From [Clostridium] citroniae WAL-17108 (lineage in GTDB: Bacteria; Bacillota; Clostridia; Lachnospirales; Lachnospiraceae): 64,000 bases of DNA. The position numbers and the translations under genes are program-made. Of the stretch, positions 51,156 to 59,749 are shown one piece after another. Below the pieces are notes generated by a model. It did not search any database and had not been told where the DNA came from. It was given only the letters and a program-made list of their open reading frames with translations. The DNA lies in NCBI RefSeq assembly GCF_000233455.1, contig NZ_JH376424.1, positions 171,019 through 235,018 on the forward strand. Reading direction: 5' to 3'. Each line of letters begins with the position of its first letter. The stretch's first letter is position 1.

Positions 51156-53380
51156 CCCGTGGAATACGGTTCATCCGGCACGGGAACTTCCCCGCCGGAA
51201 GTCTTATCCATAAATGAATCCGTAAAAGGCGGTCTCTGGGGCGGATTTTGTTTGAGCTGTTCCTGCCATTCTTCATCGGTCAGCCGTTCCCCGGACACGA
51301 ACTCATAATAATCAAACACAGCTCCCCTGGTAAGATAAATTTTCCCATACTGCGACACAGCCACATAAATCTCAGCCGCAGTTCCCACACCTGCCTCAAG
51401 ATAGGCGCTGTCACTGGTATGGACATCAGCGATCACGGCCATATGTTTGTCCGTGTCCGACTCCACCAGATACCAGTCGCTGGCCTCTGCTATGGAACTG
51501 CTGAGATACTCCAGCGTGCCGCCGTAGGTCAGCAGGGAATAGTGTTCTTCCAGGCTCAGGTCCTCACCGTTCAGTTCCTTCCAGGCACAAGTTTTAAGGA
51601 AATCCAGCATATCCTCAAAGTCCAGCATTTTATACTTCATGCTGTCGCTTAGAAGTCCCCTGTCGGACAGATTTTCCCTTGTAGCTGTTGTAAGCCAAAG
51701 GAGGCGGTTGAAAAATTCAGGATTCGGTTCCACATATCCCAGTATCTCCGGCGGTTCGTCACCACCGCACTCTGTTCCCGACTGTTTTCCGTAAAGTATG
51801 GTATCGTGACGTATTTCCGCCCAGCTTCCAAGGGCGGTGGACAGGGATTTGTCCTCCCAGGCTGTATTTCTCATAAACAAGGGGTAGCCGCTGTCCACTC
51901 TGGATGTCAGGCTTTTCAGACAGTACAGCCAGCCGTTGTAAAGATTGCCGGTCTGTTCCTCCACGGTCTGGGAACGGAATTGGTCCGCCAACTTACGGAA
52001 ATTTTCCTCGTATTTGTCCCACTGCTGTTTCGGCTGGTAGATTTCATCCAGTATCTCCTCAGCACGCTCCGAGCCGAATACGGCAAATACATCCATTCCA
52101 CATGGGAAGGGACGTTTGTATGGTTCTGTCAGCTCTTGCAGGATTTCCGAATCAGGAATATACCTCTGCCCCATAAAACGCATCTGGGGCTGGGTGACGA
52201 TCCCCTCCATCTTCCATAAGATATCCGCATTTCTCATCTGCTCCACTTCGCGGTAAAAATCCTCCAGCTTATTGGGAATTTGATTCATATCAGGTTCATT
52301 TGTATAGACTGTTTGGACTGCCTGGGCAACTTCATAAGGGGTTATGTCATCGGATTCTCCTGCAAAAAAGCTGGTGGTGCTGTAGATATTTTCCCACAGC
52401 TTCACACCGCTGTCGGCAGGTGCTTTGCACAGAGCCATCACGGTCACAATGGCCCTTATGGCGGATTCCTCATCCCTCTGCCCCTTTTCATCATAGAACG
52501 GCATGGGTACAATGCCGTACCAGCTCATGGCCCGGAAGTATTTCCCCAATTCATCGCTTCTGGTATAGTGCCCCCTTATCTTAAAAAGGGAATATTCAAT
52601 ATCAAAGCCGAACATGGGGGAGGCAGCTTTCCCGGATGCGGCCTGGACCAGATCATATTCCTGTCTTGCAAGATCTGCGGCCTCTGCCGGAAAATCCTCC
52701 GGCAGCTCTTGACCAAGAGTCAGGCCGGCTACTCCGAAATATCCCAGCATTTTGCGGATACTATCCTTTACCTCTATATTATCCGCATCCTGGTATTCGT
52801 TTGTCAGCTCCCTTATCATGCTTTCGTTAAGCCGGTTCAGGTCGTCACACAAAAATTCGGTTTCCAGATTACGCAGCGAGTAGTCATAGAAGATGTGATA
52901 GAGCTGTAAAACGGAATCCGCGGTCACAAAACCGGGGATTTTTTTGTAGGTATTATCCTCATAGATGTAGAACAGCTGCTGAGAATCCGTGGGTGTTACC
53001 ACAAAACCATTCTTTGAAATCATTGCCCTCTGCTCCTGGGTCAGATTGGAAAACTGGTCCATGTTCTCAATATTGGACAGATCGGCATTAAGTGAGTAGG
53101 CGGGAACCTTGGCCTCAATGGTTAAAGGTTTATATTCCTCACTGGAAATATGAAAGCCGGGTTTGAAATCCAGATTCATTTTCACTTGCCGGGAGCCCTT
53201 GGGCTGGGGATCGGGGGCAGAGGGTATGTCCGCATTTCCATCCTTTTCAGGAAGGCTCTCTTCCACCACAGAAGGTTCCGGTTCTTTGTTCAGCCGCTCA
53301 CTGGTTTCATGAGCTGCACAGGCGCCTACAGATATCAGTATCATTCCAATGCTCAGCACCAATAAAGCTTTTTTATTCAT
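51149..53380 (-). CDS. DUF3160-type surface lipoprotein
   Basis: The 743-residue lipoprotein has signal MNKKALLVLSIGMILISVG with lipobox-like SVGAC, then an acidic/Pro linker and a long helical domain of the DUF3160 type (about residues 70-720). I choose ATG 53380, 8 nt after GAGGAG; a GTG at 53398 overlapping the preceding stop (GTGA) is possible and would add six residues. Function unknown; probably anchored outside the membrane. It is cotranscribed with CapA and an FG-GAP-like protein. Confidence 0.75.
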   Translation of the reverse strand: MNKKALLVLSIGMILISVGACAAHETSERLNKEPEPSVVEESLPEKDGNADIPSAPDPQPKGSRQVKMNLDFKPGFHISSEEYKPLTIEAKVPAYSLNADLSNIENMDQFSNLTQEQRAMISKNGFVVTPTDSQQLFYIYEDNTYKKIPGFVTADSVLQLYHIFYDYSLRNLETEFLCDDLNRLNESMIRELTNEYQDADNIEVKDSIRKMLGYFGVAGLTLGQELPEDFPAEAADLARQEYDLVQAASGKAASPMFGFDIEYSLFKIRGHYTRSDELGKYFRAMSWYGIVPMPFYDEKGQRDEESAIRAIVTVMALCKAPADSGVKLWENIYSTTSFFAGESDDITPYEVAQAVQTVYTNEPDMNQIPNKLEDFYREVEQMRNADILWKMEGIVTQPQMRFMGQRYIPDSEILQELTEPYKRPFPCGMDVFAVFGSERAEEILDEIYQPKQQWDKYEENFRKLADQFRSQTVEEQTGNLYNGWLYCLKSLTSRVDSGYPLFMRNTAWEDKSLSTALGSWAEIRHDTILYGKQSGTECGGDEPPEILGYVEPNPEFFNRLLWLTTATRENLSDRGLLSDSMKYKMLDFEDMLDFLKTCAWKELNGEDLSLEEHYSLLTYGGTLEYLSSSIAEASDWYLVESDTDKHMAVIADVHTSDSAYLEAGVGTAAEIYVAVSQYGKIYLTRGAVFDYYEFVSGERLTDEEWQEQLKQNPPQRPPFTDSFMDKTSGGEVPVPDEPYSTGC

Positions 53381-53394
53381 CCTCTCATCTCCTC

Positions 53395-54153
53395 TCACTC
53401 CTGGGTTAATATAAGTGTTTCATTTTCCAGCCGGAGCATATAGCTCTCCCCCGCTATTGCTACGGATATGTTTTTCTCTTTATGGTTTATATGATTTGAA
53501 AAAAACGCTTCTTCCTTTACTTCATCCGAAACCGCTGTTACCTCAAAACCAAACCCCTTCCAGTCGTACGCTGCAAATAAGATATCCCCTTGCTCCGTCC
53601 TCTCTATGGAGATGATCTCATCCGCTCCATCCCCATCCATGTCATGGAGTATGTATTGGTCAAAGGGCCTTGAAAGCCGGGAACCCAGCCAGACCGGCTC
53701 CAAACCGCCGTCCGCAAGATCATAGAAAAAAGGCCGTTTTGCCGGGAACGGATGGAATTTTGTGGTTTTATAGACGCAGACGGCAATCTCCACCACGCCG
53801 TCACCATTGATATCCCCAGCCTGTATCTTCATGGGCTTAATATCGGAGAGGTCAAATGACAGATCCGGTTCTCCCTTTACGACTGGTTTATGATCTGTGA
53901 TCTCAAAATCGGAATATATTTTTATTTGATCACCGTATGCTTCGCCTGTATCCAGGACCATATTTGGATCATTGCCGACCACAACCAGAAGCTCTTCAAG
54001 TGAATCATTGTCCATATCCGCAACAAACCATGAAATAATATTGGTTTCCGCCGTGTGATCAACGGCAGCCATCATGGCTGCGGCCCCTATGGTGACTGCG
54101 GCCGCTGGTAATAACGCGGCCAGACACAGGGCCGCTGTCAATTTGGGCTTCAT
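53395..54153 (-). CDS. exported FG-GAP/VCBS-like calcium-type repeat protein
   Basis: The 252-residue protein has a signal-like start (MKPKLTAALCLAALLPAAAV) and three acidic loops of the FG-GAP/dockerin-like sort (DMDNDSLEEL, DINGDGVVEI, DMDGDGADEI), suggesting a calcium-stabilised beta-propeller fragment. ATG 54153 has AGAGAGGA 9 nt upstream; the frame upstream overlaps the PARG-like gene and is not used. It is likely extracellular and of unknown partner. Confidence 0.7.
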   Translation of the reverse strand: MKPKLTAALCLAALLPAAAVTIGAAAMMAAVDHTAETNIISWFVADMDNDSLEELLVVVGNDPNMVLDTGEAYGDQIKIYSDFEITDHKPVVKGEPDLSFDLSDIKPMKIQAGDINGDGVVEIAVCVYKTTKFHPFPAKRPFFYDLADGGLEPVWLGSRLSRPFDQYILHDMDGDGADEIISIERTEQGDILFAAYDWKGFGFEVTAVSDEVKEEAFFSNHINHKEKNISVAIAGESYMLRLENETLILTQE

Positions 54154-54190
54154 ATAGCAGTTCCTCTCTCCATCGCGTTTTACTGCGGGG

Positions 54191-55045
54191 TCAGTGTGTT
54201 CCATACGGTCTGCCTGATCCATCCGCTCCAAACATATCCTCAAATGCCCGCAGACACTCTCCCTTTTTAGAGCGGTCCATAACTGCAAACACCACACTGT
54301 CAAAGGTATCTGCAAAATATTCTATAAGCAGTTCTTTCCACCAGCAGGCTATTTTGTGCGGATCATTGCGGAATACGCCGCACCCGTAAGCCCCAAGAAT
54401 GAGATGACGGTGGTCCATCTGCACGAACAGGGCCAGGGCCAGTTTCATCCGTTCATACATGGCGGTTTCCCCTTTATGTATATCTTCTCCCTTTTGCATT
54501 ACCTGTCCCATGTTGACAGCCGGCAGTGTGAGCACGGAAGCTGTCACAGGCTCCTCCAGCAGTTCAAACCGGCCATCGCGGAAAAACACCACTTCAGGTG
54601 AATAGATGGCGTGATTGGTGTATATCATGGATGGGCAGTTCCGGTTGTTCTGATAGTATTCCGGGTGCCTGGTCAGGGTCTGGTAAAGTCCGCTGGAAGC
54701 AGCGATGCTTTCTTCCTGTGCCATTGCCCCGTTTAGGAACCCTCCTCCGGGATTCTTGGCACTGGCAAAGTTCAGTACCCCCGGGTTCACAGCCCCTTCC
54801 CGTGACAGCCGGAGAACGGCATCCACAGTGGAGCAGTTCATGGCCCTCATCACCGGTAATCTGCCGGGCGGCTCCCGCTTCACATAGGTTGCTGCAAGGG
54901 TCTCTGCCTGCTCCGGGGTGAATAGGAGGCTGTTGTCAACAGATGCCCTGTGCTGTTTTATAATATCAATTGTCTTTCCGTGGGCTTCGTAGGTTCCCCG
55001 TTTCATGATCTCCAGTGTTTCTCTGGCAATTGCTTTTCTGTCCAT
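54191..55045 (-). CDS. PARG-like macro-domain protein (TIGR02452/DUF2263 type)
   Basis: The 284-residue protein matches the microbial poly(ADP-ribose)-glycohydrolase-like family. It has the glycohydrolase signature GGG (in NPGGGFLNG, about residue 98) followed a few residues later by the catalytic QEE (AMAQEESIAA), and a late loop LGAYGCGVFRNDP that closes the ADP-ribose site. The family removes ADP-ribose units or hydrolyses ADP-ribosyl derivatives. The start ATG is contiguous with the stop of the NrtR-like gene, so they are coupled. It sits in a cluster with two other ADP-ribose-related genes. Confidence 0.87.
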   Translation of the reverse strand: MDRKAIARETLEIMKRGTYEAHGKTIDIIKQHRASVDNSLLFTPEQAETLAATYVKREPPGRLPVMRAMNCSTVDAVLRLSREGAVNPGVLNFASAKNPGGGFLNGAMAQEESIAASSGLYQTLTRHPEYYQNNRNCPSMIYTNHAIYSPEVVFFRDGRFELLEEPVTASVLTLPAVNMGQVMQKGEDIHKGETAMYERMKLALALFVQMDHRHLILGAYGCGVFRNDPHKIACWWKELLIEYFADTFDSVVFAVMDRSKKGECLRAFEDMFGADGSGRPYGTH

Positions 55046-55966
55046 TCAAAACTCCTTCCATTTTTTCCTGTACAGCCTGGATGGACGGTGGCCTTCGTTC
55101 CCCGTGTAGGAATCCGTCTCCTCCACCAGGGAGGCTGCTTTTCTGCGGAACGCTGCCTTTAATAGGCGTTTCCCCAGAATCACTTCATATACCTGCTGCA
55201 GCTGTGTCAATGTAAATTCAGAGGGCATCAGGTGGAGGGCCAGTCCGCTGTACTCCACCTTTCCCCGGAGCCGTTCCAGGGCATAGGTGATGATCCTGGC
55301 ATGGTCAAAGGCCAGGCCGTTGTTTTCTGTTATCCTGTATTCAATGATGGTATCGTTTTCTGTTTTGGTAATGCATTTCTCAATGATAGAAGAAAGACAG
55401 GTACTGCCTCCGGTTAATTCCAGCTTATAATGCTGGACACGGATCACTCTGGGCGCCTCCGTATCCGCGGGAACGGGATAATCCGTATGTTCATCCATCA
55501 GATGGAAGGATATGTGGAACCAGCGGGCATTGTCCGCATCATCCCCTGCTGTTATAAAGACTTTGGAGCTGTCGATCAGCGCCATATAGGAACAGCTCAT
55601 AACCCAGGTGCGGGGATCGCGCCCGGGATCACTGAAGGTGTACAGCTGTTCCATATACACATGGTCCAGCCCGGTTTCTTCCCTAAGTTCCCTTCTGGCA
55701 GCCTGTTCCGTGGTCTCATCCGGCCTTACAAAGCCGCCGGGCAGGGCCCAGGAGCCCAGATAGGGATGGACCCCTCTCTGAACCAGCAGTATGCCCAGTT
55801 CCTTCTCAGGAAGCTTCCTGTAATTATCTTCTGTTTCTTCCAAAACCGTGAAAATAGCCATGTCCGCTGCCACGGAAGGCCGTTCATAGCGGCCGGGATC
55901 ATAGGATTTTAAAAATTCGGCTTCCGTCAGACCGTTCCGGTCAAGTATTCCAATGTCTTTGCCCAT
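55046..55966 (-). CDS. Nudix-winged-helix protein, NrtR-like
   Basis: The 306-residue protein has an N-terminal Nudix domain (box GGFVRPDETTEQAARRELRE, continuing ETGL; about residues 90-112). A C-terminal winged helix (FTLTQLQQVYEVILGKRLLK, RRKAASLVEET) typical of NrtR follows. NrtR proteins bind ADP-ribose and control NAD-metabolism genes; here the complete Nudix box also allows ADP-ribose hydrolysis. ATG 55966 follows GGAGGGG by about 10 nt. It could control its own operon from the repeats at 56575-56650. Confidence 0.85.
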   Translation of the reverse strand: MGKDIGILDRNGLTEAEFLKSYDPGRYERPSVAADMAIFTVLEETEDNYRKLPEKELGILLVQRGVHPYLGSWALPGGFVRPDETTEQAARRELREETGLDHVYMEQLYTFSDPGRDPRTWVMSCSYMALIDSSKVFITAGDDADNARWFHISFHLMDEHTDYPVPADTEAPRVIRVQHYKLELTGGSTCLSSIIEKCITKTENDTIIEYRITENNGLAFDHARIITYALERLRGKVEYSGLALHLMPSEFTLTQLQQVYEVILGKRLLKAAFRRKAASLVEETDSYTGNEGHRPSRLYRKKWKEF

Positions 55967-55971
55967 TCCTG

Positions 55972-56535
55972 TCACCCCTCCTTTTCCTGTTCCATCAGGA
56001 TGTCCCTGGCCTCGGTCAGGGCAAAACCCAGAAGGTTGCTGCCTTTCCACTTTACAGGGCATTTGGCATCCGGATTACTCTTTCCCATGCCAATACCCCA
56101 GATGCGGTCCCTTGGGCTGGCCTCCACCAGTATCCTGTTTTTAGTGGAACGGAGAAATTCCCACAGTTCCCGGTTCTGGGAAAATTTTGCCATGCTTGCT
56201 TTTTTCACAATATCGTAACACGAATTCTCCCATATTTCCTGATTAAAATTGCGGACGCTGCGGCCATAGGCTTTCATGGCCTTGGGATGTTTGGCGCCCA
56301 GGATCAGGGAAAGCATCTCCTTGTCATGGAACATCCTGGCCTTTTCCGCCATCATGAACTGCTCCGCGCAGGAATACGTGATTCCTTCTATCTCAAAACG
56401 TGCCATCCACCACTGGCTCAGGCAGGTCTCGGTGATCCTTCCCCTGGGATCCGGTGTATGCCCCCAGAAAAACAGGAATTTATAATGTTGGCCTTTGTTA
56501 TATGCTTTTTTCAAATCTTCCAATGAGTAAACCAT
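55972..56535 (-). CDS. NADAR-family N-glycosidase
   Basis: The 187-residue protein has the NADAR/YbiA fold: FFWGHTPDPRGRITETCLSQ at the start, CAEQFMMAEKARMF in the middle and a C-terminal GIGMGKSNPDA. Family members act on riboflavin-pathway intermediates or, as more recently shown, remove ADP-ribose from guanine in nucleic acid. As the first gene before NrtR-like and PARG-like genes, an ADP-ribose-related role is the more likely. GGAGG precedes the ATG at a normal distance. Confidence 0.88.
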   Translation of the reverse strand: MVYSLEDLKKAYNKGQHYKFLFFWGHTPDPRGRITETCLSQWWMARFEIEGITYSCAEQFMMAEKARMFHDKEMLSLILGAKHPKAMKAYGRSVRNFNQEIWENSCYDIVKKASMAKFSQNRELWEFLRSTKNRILVEASPRDRIWGIGMGKSNPDAKCPVKWKGSNLLGFALTEARDILMEQEKEG

Positions 56536-56574
56536 GTCGCTCTCCTCCTTTGGATTATGCGGGATAGATGTAAT

Positions 56575-56650
56575 AGTAATATGGTGTTAGTAATGCGATG
56601 GTAATGATGGAATGATAGTAATAATATGTTAATAACAATTCGTTACTAAC
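56575..56650. promoter_or_regulatory. AGTAAT-repeat region upstream of the NADAR operon
   Basis: AGTAAT at 56575, 56589 and 56617, GGTAAT at 56600, and an inverted GTTAGTAA...TTACTAAC pair (56586-56593 and 56643-56650). Placed 40-115 bp before the first gene, these could be regulator sites, perhaps for the NrtR-like protein. Confidence 0.4.
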
Positions 56651-56776
56651 ATCATATATGCTTTCCATTTGATTGTCAAGAAGATTTGGTAAAATGTAAC
56701 AGAAAATGAATGAGTAGAAGGTGAAAGGTGAGAAGACAGATAAAAGCATTAAGATGGGATTGATAGAGAAAGGAAC

Positions 56777-56817
56777 GCCGAAAAGTTGACATAAATATTT
56801 TATGTTAACTTTTCGGC
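56777..56817. other. AT-rich hairpin after blaR1
   Basis: GCCGAAAAGTTGACATAAA pairs with TTATGTTAACTTTTCGGC with one mismatch and a tiny loop. It may end blaR1 transcripts although there is no clear T run on the minus strand. Confidence 0.45.
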
Positions 56818-56837
56818 ATAACACTGTTTTTTGCCGG

Positions 56838-58241
56838 TTATTTTATTTCGCCTATAATGGTGATCCTGCCGCTCTCAAAAAATCCGGTGCAATTATAAGC
56901 CCATCTGCCGGCTGAAAGATCGATGGTTTTAGTCTCGTCTGAGCCGCCAAGGGTAATGCGCTGTTCCTTGTTGTCAGGTGAAAAGAGGAATAAATCAACG
57001 GTGCCTCCCTTGATATCAGACTGGATGACAAGAGTTAAGGCCTGATTGTGGTTTACCTCAAAACTGCCTGATTTGGTGATGGCGTTTTGTCCATTACTGG
57101 ATAAATTTATGACTACATCCCCGGCTTCCTTTTGGGCGGCCTCCTCTGCAGAGGCTTCCTGTCCGGAGACATTTCCCTGTAACTGATCAGGAACTGCGGC
57201 GTAAGCGCCGGTAAATACTCCGCCGAAACAAATGGTAAGTGTCAGGAGGAATGATAATATCTTTTTCATTTTAGATGGTCTTTTAAAATTCATGATAGCG
57301 TCCAACCTTTCCTTTAATAATTCCCTGCTTTCATTTAATGTAACAGAAGCCAGTGGGTTTTGATAGTTTCCTTTGGTCTTTACGGCACCCAGCAAAGTGT
57401 TCCCATAGTCCCTCATTGCGCTTTTGTCCAAATGCCGGATGATCATTTCATCACATGATAATTCACATAGGCGGTTGACATCCTGCGCCATTAGATATAC
57501 AAGCGGGTTAAACCAATGCAGGCATATTGTTGTTTGCATAAGCCATTTGTAAAACATATCTTTCCGCTTGTGGTGAGTCAGTTCATGTTTGATCGTATAT
57601 TGGAGGTCCAAATCCGGATAATCTGTTCCCGGCAGCACGATGCAGGGGTGAAAAAAGCCAATAAGCAGCGGGGAGGATATAAGGGGGTTAATATATAGTT
57701 CCACCGCCCCATGGATCTTTGCTTCTTCTGCCGCCTGTCCCAGTTGTTCTAAAAGGCGGAGGTCGTCAACCGGAGAACGACCGGCTTTTATGTATTTTAT
57801 AAAACTCTGGTAAATGGTGATCTTTCGGATCAGAAGCATAAGGGCGGCCGCCAGCCAGATTATGCCTCTGTTTTGTGCCAATGTTAAAAGACAGCCTTGT
57901 ATGATCCGCAACGGGAAATAGCTCTCCTCTTCTGCTGGGGGGTCAGTGGGGAGATCATTTGGAGCAGCTTCATCTCCTGCTTGCGGCACAAAATGTAATC
58001 CGGGCAGCCTTGATCCTTCTGATCGTAAAACAGCGCGGTCATGGTTTCTAAAAAAATTTCCCACAAGGCTGTGTTCCGGCGCAAAGGGGAGCAGCAGCCT
58101 GGCGATCACAATGAGCCAAATATAATACTGCCATACCTTGCTCATATTTGATTTGAATAAAGGCCTGCAGAGAAAAAGGACAAGAATAAGGATCGATCCG
58201 GAAAGGGATAGGGACAAGCATAGTTTTAGCATGTCGTTCAT
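56838..58241 (-). CDS. BlaR1/MecR1-type M56 metalloprotease sensor
   Basis: The 467-residue membrane protein has four N-terminal spans with a cytoplasmic zinc-protease motif (HELTHHKRKD) as in BlaR1. After the fourth span (about residue 335) comes only a roughly 130-residue outside region rather than the penicillin-binding sensor domain of classical BlaR1, so the signal is unlikely to be direct beta-lactam acylation. The start ATG 58241 overlaps the blaI stop by 4 bp. It would inactivate the BlaI-type repressor upon a signal at the surface. Confidence 0.85.
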   Translation of the reverse strand: MNDMLKLCLSLSLSGSILILVLFLCRPLFKSNMSKVWQYYIWLIVIARLLLPFAPEHSLVGNFFRNHDRAVLRSEGSRLPGLHFVPQAGDEAAPNDLPTDPPAEEESYFPLRIIQGCLLTLAQNRGIIWLAAALMLLIRKITIYQSFIKYIKAGRSPVDDLRLLEQLGQAAEEAKIHGAVELYINPLISSPLLIGFFHPCIVLPGTDYPDLDLQYTIKHELTHHKRKDMFYKWLMQTTICLHWFNPLVYLMAQDVNRLCELSCDEMIIRHLDKSAMRDYGNTLLGAVKTKGNYQNPLASVTLNESRELLKERLDAIMNFKRPSKMKKILSFLLTLTICFGGVFTGAYAAVPDQLQGNVSGQEASAEEAAQKEAGDVVINLSSNGQNAITKSGSFEVNHNQALTLVIQSDIKGGTVDLFLFSPDNKEQRITLGGSDETKTIDLSAGRWAYNCTGFFESGRITIIGEIK

Positions 58242-58615
58242 TTGCTGCCTCCGCCCCTTTCCCAATGACGCTTTAAGTCCTCGTATTCCTCACAGGAAAG
58301 CAAGTCCTTTTGCAACAGAGTGGCTACAAGTCCTTTTGCATCGCCTTCATAGATCTTTTCGAGAAAATCCTGGGTCTGTGTGGCTTGATACTCTGCCTCG
58401 GAAATAACAGACGTGTATTCATTCCTGCGCCCTATCTTATTCGTTTTCAAAAATCCCTTGTCAACTAACCTTGAGCATAAGGTGATGATCGTGTTTTTAG
58501 TCCAGGGAGTGCCCTTCTCCTCCAGTGCTTTTACAAGGTCCGCGTACAAAGCTTTTCCTTTGCTGCCCCAGATTATTTTCATAAGTTCTAATTCACAATT
58601 TGATATCTGCTGCAT
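58238..58615 (-). CDS. blaI: BlaI/MecI/CopY-family repressor
   Basis: The 125-residue protein has a winged helix (residues 1-75; recognition helix in WTKNTIITLCSRLVDKGFL) and a dimer helix region (about 80-120) with the cleavage-prone stretch typical of the family. It is coupled to the M56 protease gene. Its promoter contains a TACA...TGTA dyad and so is probably autoregulated. No beta-lactamase gene is adjacent; targets may be elsewhere. Confidence 0.9.
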   Translation of the reverse strand: MQQISNCELELMKIIWGSKGKALYADLVKALEEKGTPWTKNTIITLCSRLVDKGFLKTNKIGRRNEYTSVISEAEYQATQTQDFLEKIYEGDAKGLVATLLQKDLLSCEEYEDLKRHWERGGGSK

Positions 58616-58638
58616 TGCATCCCACCTCCAAATTGGAT

Positions 58639-58689
58639 TACAATATGTACTCTAAATAGTATGATAACATTTTGTACTCCATATGGCAA
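58639..58689 (-). promoter_or_regulatory. promoter and operator of blaI-blaR1
   Basis: On the minus strand TTGCCA (complement of 58684-58689), 17-bp spacer, TATCAT (complement of 58661-58666). Downstream, TACAATATGTA (58639-58649) has the TACA/TGTA symmetry of BlaI operators, and TACT...AGTA (58648-58661) a second dyad. Binding would block initiation. Confidence 0.65.
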
Positions 58690-58876
58690 GAGGAATCAAT
58701 AAAATGGGATCAAATAAATGATTGGGAAACTCTGTAGAAATACACTTTGAAATGATAGAATTATCTCAGCAGCAATCACAAAGATGTTTAAGAGCAGTGA
58801 ATTAGAAATTAAAAGGATTGCTGCCGGAAAGGTGGAATGAAAAAAAGGTCAAAAAATGGATTGAAACAATTCATCC

Positions 58877-59749
58877 TTATTCAATAGGCGCCTGGTAAAA
58901 CCCGCCGTAGAAATTCTCGGTCTTGATCATATTTACGATCACATGCGGATCCTGCTCCCGCATCAGATGAACGATATCATTCACTTCATAGGAGGAAACC
59001 ACTGTGTGGAGCAGATACATTTTGCTGTGGCTGTAGCCTCCCACAGCGTCCACACAGGATATGCCGTGCCTGTACTCTTTTACGTAAGCCTTGATCACAT
59101 CCTCCGCATGGGTGGTGGTGATCTGCAGGGTTACCCGCTCATACCTGTGATGGAAGGCGGAAATGGCCTTGGTGGAGACAAACTGGAACAGGATGGAATA
59201 CCCGGCATAAAGCCATCCGAACATATACCCGAAAATGCACAGGATAACGCAGTTGCCTGCAAACACATACTCCCAAATGGATTTCCCGGTCTTGTTGGAC
59301 ACATAAAGTGCAATAAAGTCAGTGCCGCCGGTGGAGGCATTTCCGCGCAGTGCAATGGCAATGGCGAGCCCGTACAGGAAGCCGCCGAACACCACATCCA
59401 GAAGCACATCGTTAAACAGTGGTTCAAAGTGGCATACCTTCAGGAAAAAACTGGCAAGGAATACCTGCAGCATGGAATAAAAGGTGAAACGCATACTGAT
59501 GCTTTTGCTGCACAAAAAAGCCACCGGTATGTTGAGGACCAGCATTCCAAGGGATGTGGAGATATTATGCCCATATAAAGAGGCAATCCTGTCAATCAGG
59601 ATTGCCACGCCGGTAAAACCGCTGGACAAAAGGTTGGCAGGCCGGATAAATGCCTGTATCACATAGGTCTGAAGCAGTGCGGAGACAACAACCGCCGCAA
59701 TGGTTATAAGCCTGCGCACCATGATGTTTTTCTTGTATTTGGCAATCAT
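58877..59749 (-). CDS. YitT-family membrane protein (DUF161 + DUF2179)
   Basis: The 290-residue protein has about five spans in two YitT repeats (GFTGVAILIDRI and ASTGGTDFIALY motifs), followed by a C-terminal cytoplasmic DUF2179 domain (about residues 220-285) that may bind a small ligand. Members are common in Firmicutes; the transported species is unknown. It overlaps cutC by 4 bp and closes the operon. Confidence 0.88.
   Translation of the reverse strand: MIAKYKKNIMVRRLITIAAVVVSALLQTYVIQAFIRPANLLSSGFTGVAILIDRIASLYGHNISTSLGMLVLNIPVAFLCSKSISMRFTFYSMLQVFLASFFLKVCHFEPLFNDVLLDVVFGGFLYGLAIAIALRGNASTGGTDFIALYVSNKTGKSIWEYVFAGNCVILCIFGYMFGWLYAGYSILFQFVSTKAISAFHHRYERVTLQITTTHAEDVIKAYVKEYRHGISCVDAVGGYSHSKMYLLHTVVSSYEVNDIVHLMREQDPHVIVNMIKTENFYGGFYQAPIE

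Noticed and set aside
56555..56824. 89-residue minus-strand frame upstream of the NADAR gene
   Set aside because: It lies in repetitive A/T-rich leader DNA, runs through a hairpin and lacks a ribosome site.
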